Source of the DNA: a bacterium
GTDB taxonomy: Bacteria > Zhuqueibacterota > QNDG01 > DTFT01
NCBI GenBank assembly: GCA_016933415.1
Contig: JAFGAX010000206.1
Span: 1-47,268 of the forward strand
Reading direction: 5' to 3'
DNA length: 47,268 nt
Below the pieces are notes generated by a model, which saw only the letters and a list, made by a program, of their open reading frames with translations, was not told the origin of the DNA and made no database searches. The translations under genes were made by a program, and so were the position numbers. Shown here one piece after another: positions 24,157 through 32,400 of this stretch. Numbering within the stretch: position 1 is the stretch's first letter; the number at the start of each line of letters is the position of its first letter.

Positions 24157-25812
24157 ATGGAATACCAGGCCCTGCGATTCGACGATTCGGACCATCCGGT
24201 AAGCTGCACCATCCGGGCTGAGAACGCCGAGGATATAGTGGAAATCCGGAAGACGCGGCTTCCCGCCATTTATCTTCTGTCGGACGACGCCATTGACGCA
24301 TTCACCGTGCATCCGACCCTGATCCGGGACCGCGGCACCAAGCACAGGAAAAAGGCGCTATCCGACCTGCTTTTGGGGTACGACCGGACTTGTCTCATCC
24401 GGGGATCCTATGAAGGCACGCGCCAGCTGGTCCGGAGCTGCAAGGCGTTTCTGGCGAGAGCGCGGGATCAGGGCGACCGGAACGCGTTCCTGATCTTCAT
24501 CCCGGCGGACGCGTTCATCCGGCTGTGGACCCGGTACAGCGGCGTCGGCACCGCCGGCCGGAAAAGTCGATCGGGCCGCGGCACCGCCGCGCCGTCCGAT
24601 CTTCCGGGCCTTCTGGGGGACGAGGAGGTTCCCCCGCAGCTGCGGGAAAGCTATATCGGCGACTCCCCCGATGTGAACCTGGTCCGGCGGCTGATCCTCA
24701 TCGCCGCCCGATGCGAGAATCCGACCCTGATTCTCGGCGAGTCGGGCACCGGAAAGGAAATCGTGGCGAGGAGCATCCACCAGCTGAGCGCGCGGCGCGG
24801 CCTCCGGTTCGAGGCGGTGAACTGCGGTGCCCTTCCATCGAACCTCCTCGAATCGACGCTGTTCGGCCACAAAAAGGGCGCGTTCACGGACGCCAGACGG
24901 GACCGAAAGGGATCGTGGGAGCTGGCTTCGAACGGAACACTCTTTTTGGACGAAATCGGAGATCTTTCACTGGAGAATCAGGTCAAAATTCTGCGTGCGT
25001 TGTCGACGAACCGGATACGCCCGCTCGGCGCGGAGACCGACGTGACGGTTCACGCGAGCGTCATCGCCGCCACGAATCGCGACCTGTTCGCCATGGTCCA
25101 GTCCGGCCACTTTCGGGACGATCTGTATTACCGGCTCCGGTCCTTTCTGATATTCACGCCGGCGTTGAGAAACCATCCGGACGACATCCCGCTTATGGCC
25201 AACCAGTTCTGGCGGAGGATCACCAAGGTCAATGCCGCCGTCCTGCCGGCGGCCGTGCTGGCCGAGATGAAAGCGTATCCCTGGTACGGAAACGGCCGCG
25301 AGCTCAAGAACGTGCTGTCCTTTCTGAACGGTCTCTTCGGCAGGCATCCGCTGGGCGTGGAACATTTCAGGGCCGTCACCCGCTACCAGCGGGGCGTCGG
25401 CGGATCCGGAGCGGGCGAACGCGGCCCGGCCGGCCTCGCCCTGCATCGCGCAGAGGCCCTGCAGCATCTTAAAAGAGCGGACGAGGTCCTTCGTGCCGTG
25501 GAAATGGCGGTCCAGCCGTACCTGAAACGGACTCGGACCGCGCTCCCGGAGATGAAGGTCACACTCTCCCGAATCGAGAACCGGATGCTCGAACTGGAGG
25601 CGCTGTGCCTGTATCCCGTTCTCTTCGTCAATCCCGCTTTGTTCGAGCGCGTCCGCGATCTCCACGAGGACCTTTCCGGCTTCGCGCGGCATCTTGAAAA
25701 GTCGGCCGGCGGCGTCAAGGGATACTGGCTCAGGCATCTGGAAGATCCCTTCCAGCGGACCCGGCGGATGGTTTTTCAGGAAGTGGCCAAGATCATGCGG
25801 TTCCGGAAATAA
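24157..25812 (+). CDS. sigma54-activator-type AAA+ protein without recognisable HTH
   Basis: The ATG at 24157 has GGAGG five bases upstream. Residues 165-400 form an AAA+ domain of the bacterial enhancer-binding type: Walker A GESGTGKE (194-201), the sigma54-contact loop as GAFTDA (241-246) instead of GAFTGA, Walker B LFLDEI (262-267), sensor AATNRDL, and FRDDLYYRL with the arginine fingers. Residues 1-130 are an unassigned alpha/beta sensor-like domain. The 150 residues after the AAA+ part are long helices (RADEVLRAVEMAVQPYLKRT) with no Fis-type HTH. It may activate transcription from solution or have left transcription and act as a signalling ATPase. It leads the operon with the Nudix and RSH genes. 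Confidence 0.88.
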   Translation: MEYQALRFDDSDHPVSCTIRAENAEDIVEIRKTRLPAIYLLSDDAIDAFTVHPTLIRDRGTKHRKKALSDLLLGYDRTCLIRGSYEGTRQLVRSCKAFLARARDQGDRNAFLIFIPADAFIRLWTRYSGVGTAGRKSRSGRGTAAPSDLPGLLGDEEVPPQLRESYIGDSPDVNLVRRLILIAARCENPTLILGESGTGKEIVARSIHQLSARRGLRFEAVNCGALPSNLLESTLFGHKKGAFTDARRDRKGSWELASNGTLFLDEIGDLSLENQVKILRALSTNRIRPLGAETDVTVHASVIAATNRDLFAMVQSGHFRDDLYYRLRSFLIFTPALRNHPDDIPLMANQFWRRITKVNAAVLPAAVLAEMKAYPWYGNGRELKNVLSFLNGLFGRHPLGVEHFRAVTRYQRGVGGSGAGERGPAGLALHRAEALQHLKRADEVLRAVEMAVQPYLKRTRTALPEMKVTLSRIENRMLELEALCLYPVLFVNPALFERVRDLHEDLSGFARHLEKSAGGVKGYWLRHLEDPFQRTRRMVFQEVAKIMRFRK

Positions 25813-25836
25813 ACCGAAGAAAGGAACGGATGCTCC

Positions 25837-26277
25837 ATGGACGACCCGAGGCCTTTTTCGCTTTCCGTCAAGAGTCTGGTGTTCGACGCGGACCGCAGGT
25901 GCCTGATCCTGAAGCGATCGGACCGTAACAGGAACTACCCCGGGAAATGGGAGCTTCCCGGGGGCAAACTGTCGCCGGGCGAAACGTTCGCGGAAGCGCT
26001 GATCCGGGAAGTGCGGGAGGAGGCCGGCCTGCACATCGAGATCGACCGCCTGGCGGGCGCCGTCGAATCGGAGCTTCCGGAGTGGCGGATCGTGCACCTG
26101 TTCATGGAGGCCCGCGTCGTCCGGGGGGACATCCGGCTGAGCCCGGAACACACGGAGTACGGCTGGGTGGCCGTCGACGACCTGCCGCTGAAGGACATGC
26201 CCGAGCATTTCGTTCGGTTTGTCAGGGCATACCGGCGAAAGGAGGAGCGCCATGAGGATACGACCGGCACCGGTTGA
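25837..26277 (+). CDS. Nudix hydrolase, possible ADP-ribose-type substrate
   Basis: The Nudix box GX5EX7REUXEEXGU is complete in the stretch from GKLSPGE to REVREEAGL. The N-terminus (SLSVKSLVFDADRRCLILKR) and total length of 146 residues are typical for small Nudix enzymes. A proline lies 16 residues after the box (SELPEW), a position associated with ADP-ribose pyrophosphatases; this is a weak substrate hint only. The gene begins 25 bases after the AAA+ stop and its end overlaps the RSH gene start by 26 bases, so its product is probably made together with the synthetase. It could clear a nucleotide messenger made by the RSH or TIR protein, or sanitise nucleotides. Confidence 0.93.
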   Translation: MDDPRPFSLSVKSLVFDADRRCLILKRSDRNRNYPGKWELPGGKLSPGETFAEALIREVREEAGLHIEIDRLAGAVESELPEWRIVHLFMEARVVRGDIRLSPEHTEYGWVAVDDLPLKDMPEHFVRFVRAYRRKEERHEDTTGTG

Positions 26278-28759
26278 GTCGCAGATCCGCCAGTACCGGG
26301 GTGAATACGGGCGGTACCGGAAGTACGCGGAGGTCCTCAGGGAAATACTCGAGGCGGCGTGCCGGGACCGGGCGCCGCTGGCCATCGTTCAATCCAGGGC
26401 CAAGACGGTGTCCAGCTTTGCCGAAAAGATCGTTCGTAAACCGACCGCGGATCCCATTCATGATTTCACCGATCTCTGCGGAGCCCGGGTGATCACCAAC
26501 ACGCGGAACGAGGTGAAACGCCTGTGTCGTTTCATCCGGGACCATTTCAGGATCGACGAGGAAAACAGCCAGGACACGTTCGAGCGGCTGAAGACTTCGG
26601 AATTCGGCTATCTGTCGGTCCATTATATCGTGCAGATCGACAGGCCGAGCGTGCTGGGCGTCCGCATCCCGAAGGAGATCGGCGGCAGAAAGGCGGAGAT
26701 CCAGGTGCGCACCCTGCTCCAGCACGCCTGGGCCAACATGAGCCACGACCTGATCTACAAGAACCGTTTCGACGTGCCGCAGCGGTGGACTCGGAATCTG
26801 GCGAGAACGTCGGCCCTGCTGGAACAGGCCGACTCCGTTTTCGATGACGTGCTCCGGGAGCTGGAGGCCTACCGGTTTCATTACGGCGTCTTCTCGGGAA
26901 AATCGAAGTGGGAGGAGGAATTCGCCAGTCTCGAGAGGATCATCCGGAACGAGCCGGATGAGACCAACAAGCCCTCCATTGCGCTGCGTATCGCCCGCAT
27001 GCACAAATCCAGGTGGAACTGGGACGGAATCGTCGCCTGTTTGCGGCCCTACGGAGGCAGGGAGTGCCGCGAGAGGCCGGAAATCGTCCTGGAATACGGA
27101 TATGCGCTCTGCCGGAAGCACAGGGACCGGCCGCTCGGCCGGGACTATCTCAGGGGGCAGGCGTTGATGGCCGAAGCGGTCCGGCTGAGCACGGACGAAA
27201 ACCGGGCCGACGCGCTGAGCCGTCATGCGTGGTCCTACGAGAACATCAAAGGCCGTGAAACGAAGGCGCGGGAGCTCTATCGGCTGGCGCTGGACGCCGA
27301 TCCGAAGGATCCCTACGTGTTCGCTTCGTTCCTCGAGTATGAACTGTACTGCAGCCGGGACGACCGGTTCATTGAGTACATGAAACCGTCGCTCCTGCGG
27401 GCTGTCGACGCCTGCCGGTCCCATGTCCGGGCGGGGATCGAGCTGCCCTGGGCCTTCTTCACGATGGGGAAGCTGCATCTGCTCCTGAACCAGCCGTATG
27501 AAAGCCTGTCCGCCTACGCCGCCGCCGTCCGGAGCTGCCTCGGAAAGGAGGCGTGCGGCCCGCGAGACGTGTTTCAGGAACAGCGGGATTTCCTGGTCCG
27601 GATCAACACTGCGCGGGAATGGCCCGCCGCGCATCGTTGGGTCGAGAGAATCCTCATTCTGGCGCAGGCCGTCCGCTTCGGTGACTCCCGGGCCGTCGGT
27701 CAATTGAACGCTTTGCGCAGAAGGCGGGCGACCTTTGCCGTACCCGTCGTGATCGTTGCGGGCGGAACGGACGCATCGGTCCAAGCCCGGATGGAGGAAT
27801 ACCGGCCTGCGCTGACGCGGGCCTTTGACGGTTTTTCCGGAACCGTCATTTCGGGCGGGACCCGGGCCGGTATCCCCGGGCTGATCGGGGAAATCGCGCG
27901 GAACGCCTCACGACGAAAGGGATACGGATTCGCGGCCGTGTCCTATCTCCCCGGAAAGGTTCCGGCCGGCGTCGAGATCGATCAGCGGTACCGCGAGCGC
28001 ATCGTTCTCGATGGGGACGATTTCACGCCGGAACAGCCGATCCAGAACTGGATCGACATGATCGCATCGGGGATCAACCCGTCCGACGTCAGGGTGCTGG
28101 GCATTAACGGGGGCCGGATCGCCGCGTTCGAATACAGGCTCGCCCTGGCGCTGGGCGCCCGCGTCGGGATCGTCCACTCCAGCGGGAGGGCCGAGTCGGA
28201 AATTCGGCAGGATTCCCGTTTCAGCGCGCCGGACAATCTTCTGTGGCTTCCGCTGGATGACATGACCCTCCGGGCGTTCGTCAATCCCGGAAAGACAGTC
28301 ATGTCGTCCGACCATCTGGACAGGGCGGGAAGGGCCATTCATGCCGCGTTCCTGTCGGAGAACCGCCATCGGGTCGCCGATCCGGGCATGCTTCCGTGGG
28401 AAGAACTGGCGGAGGATCTGAGACAATCCAACCGGGACCAGGCCGCGTACGCCGTCCAGATTCTGGGGGCCGTCGGTTACGGCGTCCGGAAATCCGCGGC
28501 CGCGCGGGTTCCCGTCCGGTTTTCGAAAAAGGAAATCGAAATCATGGCGGAGATGGAACACGGCCGGTGGGTCGTGGAGCGGCTCTGCAGCGGATGGCGG
28601 TACGGGGAAAAAAGGGATCCGGTGAATCGGATCAGTCCCCACCTGGTGCCATGGAAGGAACTCGCGGATAAATTCAAGGAATATGACTGCATCGCAGTGC
28701 GCAAATGGCCGGATCTGCTGAAAAATGCGGGATTGGAGATTTATCGGTTGAAACGATGA
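26252..28759 (+). CDS. RelA/SpoT-type synthetase - TPR - SLOG - RyR fusion protein
   Basis: The ATG at 26252 follows AAAGGAGG. Residues about 15-210 are a RelA/SpoT nucleotidyl-synthetase domain: DFTDLCGARVI supplies the metal-binding Asp74 region, SEFGYLSVHYIV follows, and AEIQVRTLLQHAW holds catalytic Glu149. There is no HD hydrolase, TGS or ACT domain. Residues 230-470 are TPR-like (ETKARELYRLALDADPKDPY). Residues 495-680 fit a SLOG nucleotide-binding domain (VISGGTRAGIPGLIGEIA, then VRVLGINGGRIAAFEYRLAL). Residues 715-830 are a RyR domain (MEHGRWVVERLCSGWRYGEKRD) with the SNRDQAA lead-in. The protein is likely both to make a pyrophosphorylated or oligo-nucleotide signal and to bind a nucleotide ligand. 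Domain calls are strong; the exact product is unknown. Confidence 0.92.
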   Translation: MRIRPAPVESQIRQYRGEYGRYRKYAEVLREILEAACRDRAPLAIVQSRAKTVSSFAEKIVRKPTADPIHDFTDLCGARVITNTRNEVKRLCRFIRDHFRIDEENSQDTFERLKTSEFGYLSVHYIVQIDRPSVLGVRIPKEIGGRKAEIQVRTLLQHAWANMSHDLIYKNRFDVPQRWTRNLARTSALLEQADSVFDDVLRELEAYRFHYGVFSGKSKWEEEFASLERIIRNEPDETNKPSIALRIARMHKSRWNWDGIVACLRPYGGRECRERPEIVLEYGYALCRKHRDRPLGRDYLRGQALMAEAVRLSTDENRADALSRHAWSYENIKGRETKARELYRLALDADPKDPYVFASFLEYELYCSRDDRFIEYMKPSLLRAVDACRSHVRAGIELPWAFFTMGKLHLLLNQPYESLSAYAAAVRSCLGKEACGPRDVFQEQRDFLVRINTAREWPAAHRWVERILILAQAVRFGDSRAVGQLNALRRRRATFAVPVVIVAGGTDASVQARMEEYRPALTRAFDGFSGTVISGGTRAGIPGLIGEIARNASRRKGYGFAAVSYLPGKVPAGVEIDQRYRERIVLDGDDFTPEQPIQNWIDMIASGINPSDVRVLGINGGRIAAFEYRLALALGARVGIVHSSGRAESEIRQDSRFSAPDNLLWLPLDDMTLRAFVNPGKTVMSSDHLDRAGRAIHAAFLSENRHRVADPGMLPWEELAEDLRQSNRDQAAYAVQILGAVGYGVRKSAAARVPVRFSKKEIEIMAEMEHGRWVVERLCSGWRYGEKRDPVNRISPHLVPWKELADKFKEYDCIAVRKWPDLLKNAGLEIYRLKR

Positions 28760-28801
28760 ATTTTCAGAATCCGTTTCACGTGAAAATCCGGCATCTCGAT
28801 T

Positions 28802-28826
28802 GAATCTGACAGCGAGCGGATTCCCC
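28802..28826 (+). repeat. 25-base interspersed repeat, copy 1
   Basis: GAATCTGACAGCGAGCGGAT and the following TTCCC recur at 29351-29375 with one mismatch. Both copies lead into a GGTCCCGC-type palindrome, so they are probably parts of one composite REP-like element. Confidence 0.75.
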
Positions 28827-28845
28827 GGTCCCGCAATGCGGGATC
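28827..28845. repeat. REP-like palindrome GGTCCCGC-AAT-GCGGGATC
   Basis: A short palindrome with CCCGC/GCGGG arms around a three-base loop. Variants occur at about 28952-28970, 29000-29010 and 29412-29425, differing mainly in the loop. It resembles bacterial REP elements. Confidence 0.6.
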
Positions 28846-28921
28846 AAGCTGCAGATGCTGGCGATTGAAGACTTGGCCGGACCTAGCAACAAGATTTGTT
28901 TTTATTGAAGGCCCGCGGCTT

Positions 28922-29005
28922 GTCTTCAATAATTCACAAATACAATAGCTTGATCCCGCTCAACGGGGTCTTCAATAATTCACAAATACAATAGCTTGAT
29001 CCCGC
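28922..29005 (+). repeat. tandem pair of 38-base direct repeats
   Basis: The 38-base unit beginning GTCTTCAATAATTCACAAAT and ending GATCCCGC occurs at 28922-28959 and 28968-29005, identical in both, separated by eight bases. The second copy runs into a CCCGC-GTA-GCGGG palindrome. The AT-rich unit contrasts with its surroundings. Confidence 0.85.
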
Positions 29006-29054
29006 GTAGCGGGCCCCGGGGTAAGCGAGCGAATATAATATGTCTCTTCTCTAC

Positions 29055-29097
29055 AGATAGAAGATTCGCCGCAAGGCGGCACCAGGCTATTCTATCT
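29055..29097 (+). other. nested hairpin with GNRA-type tetraloop
   Basis: AGATAGAA (29055-29062) can pair with TTCTATCT (29090-29097), enclosing CGCC-GCAA-GGCG, a short stem with a GCAA tetraloop. This could be part of a small RNA or of the repeat mosaic; no promoter or terminator clearly brackets it. Confidence 0.35.
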
Positions 29098-29284
29098 TTA
29101 CGCTTCATTGTTTTACGGAAAGAATGGCTCGGTCTTGCGCTGCGGGCGGCGGGGAGCCTCATCCCCTTGAATTGGCCGGAACGCAGAATGGGTGAGGATC
29201 ATCAACCGTGGTTTTTTTTCTTTGCCACACACCTTGTTCGCCGGGTTTTCAGGTTTTTTCAGACCGTTTAAGACACTCTACCCC

Positions 29285-29313
29285 TTGCGATCCCCAATAA
29301 ATTATGGTATATT
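29285..29313 (+). promoter_or_regulatory. predicted sigma70-type promoter of the PKD/FecR/kinase operon
   Basis: TTGCGA at 29285-29290 is followed after 17 bases by TATATT at 29308-29313 in an AT-rich patch. Transcription would start near 29320, about 140 bases before the ATG at 29459, with the second 25-base repeat inside the leader. Confidence 0.6.
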
Positions 29314-29350
29314 ATACGGATAGCTTCAAAAATTATCTTCCTTCCGTTCA

Positions 29351-29375
29351 GAATCTGACAGCGAGCGTATTCCCC
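29351..29375 (+). repeat. 25-base interspersed repeat, copy 2
   Basis: GAATCTGACAGCGAGCGTAT plus TTCCC, one mismatch from the copy at 28802-28826. A following palindrome and the sequence GGGCGGCGGGGAGCTTCA (from about 29424) echo GGGCGGCGGGGAGCCTCA near 29144. Confidence 0.75.
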
Positions 29376-29458
29376 GCCGCGTGCCTTCAATCAGAAGGCA
29401 TTGAATCGCCTGGTCCCGCGCAGCGGGGCGGCGGGGAGCTTCAATCCGGGAGGTTCCC

Positions 29459-32400
29459 ATGTTGAACCGCATCCAGTCCCTGTCCCAGCGCACGCTCCCG
29501 ATTCTCCTGCTCCTGATTCCCATATTATCCGACCCGTCACTGCCGGCTTCGGAGCGCCGGACGGACGTGAACTTTCTGGTGACAGCCGGACGGGACGCGT
29601 CCATCGCTTCCGGGGACAGCCTGTTCCGTTCCGTGTTCTTCATCCGCTGTCCGATCGGTTTTGAATCTCCCGTCTACGTCCGAATTTTCGACGCGGACGC
29701 AGGCGGCCGTTTTGACCAGCCGTCCAGCGGGGACAGCGCCCGTTATCGGGTTTTCGGCAAAGGCGCCATCCGGCGTTCCATCCGCTCCATCCATGACGCG
29801 CTCCCGGACGTAAAACCGCTGGTCGACCTTGAAATCGGTGAAGATGTGCTGTACGACGGCCAGTGGCGGACCCTGGCGGTTCTGCGGCCGGAGGACGGGC
29901 AGGAAGCGGAATCGATCCGCGAATTTCAGCTGATTGTGGACGGCGCAGCCGGTGCCGGGGTCAACCGGTACCGGCTTTTCGTCTCTTCCGAAGACAGCCG
30001 CAACACGCCGGTAGAAGGGCTGGTGATTGCGAGCCCGGTCGCGACCGTCCTGATCCCGGCATCCAATGTCCTGGTGACCCGCATTCCGTTCCGCATCCCT
30101 CCGGCGGCTTCCGGTCTTAAAATCACGGTTTTCGACGCAGAGGGAATGGGCGAATGCTATATCCAGACGGAAAAACGCCTGAAGATTCCGGTGCCGGTTT
30201 CCGGCAATATGGAATCGCGATCCACGCGTGTGGAACTCCTCCCGGAGGAGAGGGGCGGAAACGCCAGCCTCATGTTCGCGGGATCCCATCCCAGGCAGGA
30301 CCATGTCCAGTGCCGGATCGAGGACGATTCGGACGAAACCGTCGAATTTTTCCCGCCTGCGCTTCATTCCACGGACAACCGTCTGCCTTCGCCGATCATC
30401 GACCTTCAGCCGCTTTCGGACTGCGAGTCCGTGGTGCTCGACGCGTCCAGCTCATCCGATCCGGACGGGGATCAACTGTTTTTTGAATGGAAATCCGCGG
30501 GGGAGGCCATCGGCGCCGGACCCCGCATCGTCCACCGTTTTTCAGGACCGGGTCTGTACAAGGTCACACTGACGGTGCGCGACAATTCGGGATTCGTTGC
30601 GGACCGCAGGAAACTGGAACGGGACGTGCGCATCAATCAGCCCCCGGTTTCCCTGCCTGCCGCGCCTTCGGGCGGAGCGCCCGGAGAAATTCTCGTGTTT
30701 GACGGCAGCGGATCGTCGGACGCGGACGGCCGGATCACGGCCTGGCGCTGGGATTTCGGAGACGGGGCCGGCGCATCGGGCGCAGTCGCGCGGCACGCGT
30801 ACGCTGTACCCGGCCATTACCGGATCACTCTGACCGTGGAGGATGACAGCCGTTCGTTCTGCGCGTCGGACGGCCGATCCGTTTTCGTGCGAATCAATTC
30901 GCCGCCCGCGGCCCGTCTGAGAGTCCAGTCCCGGGCCGCGGTCGGGGAGGAAGTGCGTGCGGACGGCGGCGGATCGGATGACGCGGACGGAACTTTGATC
31001 CGATATGCATGGGATTTCGGTGACGGCGCGACCGCCGAAGGCGCAGGAGCCGGCCACCGATACACAGCGCCGGGCGTTTACCGGATCCGCCTGGCCGTGA
31101 CCGACGACGCGGGACGCATCAACAGCACGCAAACCGATTCCGCTCTGGTGCGGATCAATGCGCCGCCCGAGGCAAAGGGAAGCGCTCCGGCCGTGGTCGC
31201 GGCGCGTCAGGAGGCGCTGTTCGACGGTTCCGCGTCGCGCGATCCGGACGGCCGCATCGTCGCAATCGAATGGGATTTCGGGGACGGATCCCCATCCGCC
31301 TCCGGACCGGTCGTCCGGCACGCGTATGATCAGCCGGGCGTCTATGAGGCGATTCTGCGGGTTCGGGACGATTCGGGCGTGTCGAACGACACGGACACGC
31401 TCCGGATTTCCGTCCGTGTGAACGCGCCGCCCGTTCCGGACGCGGGCGGCGACCGGGTGCTGAACGAAAGCGTCGCGCGGTTCGACGCGTCCGCATCATC
31501 CGACACGGACGATCCGATTGTCCTGTACCGATGGGATTTCGGGGACGGAAAGTCCGCCGAGGGCCTGCGGCAGAGTCATGTGTACAGCCTGCCCGGCGTT
31601 TATGAGGTCAGCCTCACGGTCACGGACGCTTCGGGCACGGCATCCGCATCGCAGACGGATCGCATACGGGTCACGGTGAACCACCCGCCGGTCGCGGACG
31701 CGGGACCGGCCCGCACCGTGGCCCCGGGTGAGCCGGTGCTTCTGGACGGCGGATTCTCCAGCGACCCGGACGGCCGCATCGAATCGTTCCGCTGGGAAAT
31801 CGAACCCGGGATTTTCCGGGAGGGCCGGCGGGTGGAAGTGACGTTCGACCAACCCGGACTGCGCCAGCCCCTGCTGTTCGTCCGCGATGACGCGGGCGCG
31901 GAGGATGTTTTCGCGACCGAGGTCCGGGTCAATGCGCCGCCGGTTGCGGTTGCCGCGCCGGTTCCGGCGGCGGCGCCCGGCGACACCGTGGTTTTCGACG
32001 GGAGCGGATCCAGCGATCCGGACGGCCGAATCGCCGAGGCCGTGTGGGACTTCGGGGACGGAACGCCGCCAGTCAGCGGACTGCGGTCCGCCCACGTGTA
32101 TACGGAACCCGGCGTCTTCTCCGCGGTCCTGAGAATCCGGGACGACAGCGGCGCGGCCAACGGGGCGGCCTCTGCGGTGTGCGCGGCCGCCGTCAACCAC
32201 GCGCCTGAACCGGACGCGGGCGGCGACCGCAGCCAGTGCGGGCTGATGGTGGATTTCGACGGATCCGGAAGCCGGGACGCGGACGGCGACGGCCTGTCTT
32301 TGAGATGGGATTTCGGGGACAGCACCTCGGCTTTCGGCCGGCGGATCCGCCACCGTTACCCGAAACCGGGACTGTACCCGGTGCGGCTCATCGTGGACGA

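Larger units (their letters stand above)
28760..29458. other. 699-base non-coding repeat mosaic
   Basis: No credible gene is present; the 91-residue frame at 28996 runs through repeats and lacks a ribosome binding site. The region contains two copies of a 25-base repeat, two copies of a 38-base repeat, four CCCGC-type palindromes, a nested hairpin (29055-29097) and a promoter for the downstream PKD gene. The perfect palindrome TTTCACGTGAAA at 28774-28785 lies just after the RSH stop. Confidence 0.7.

Noticed and set aside
26222-27784. 520-residue minus-strand ORF opposite the RSH gene
   Set aside because: Shadow of a strongly recognised synthetase domain.
26252-28759. Housekeeping bifunctional Rel/SpoT
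   Set aside because: No HD hydrolase, TGS or ACT domains; SLOG and RyR are fused instead.
28922-29005. Possible CRISPR from two identical 38-base repeats
   Set aside because: Only two copies with an eight-base spacer and no cas genes in the window.
28996-29271. 91-residue ORF in the repeat region
   Set aside because: It starts within a repeat, crosses the nested hairpin and lacks a ribosome binding site.
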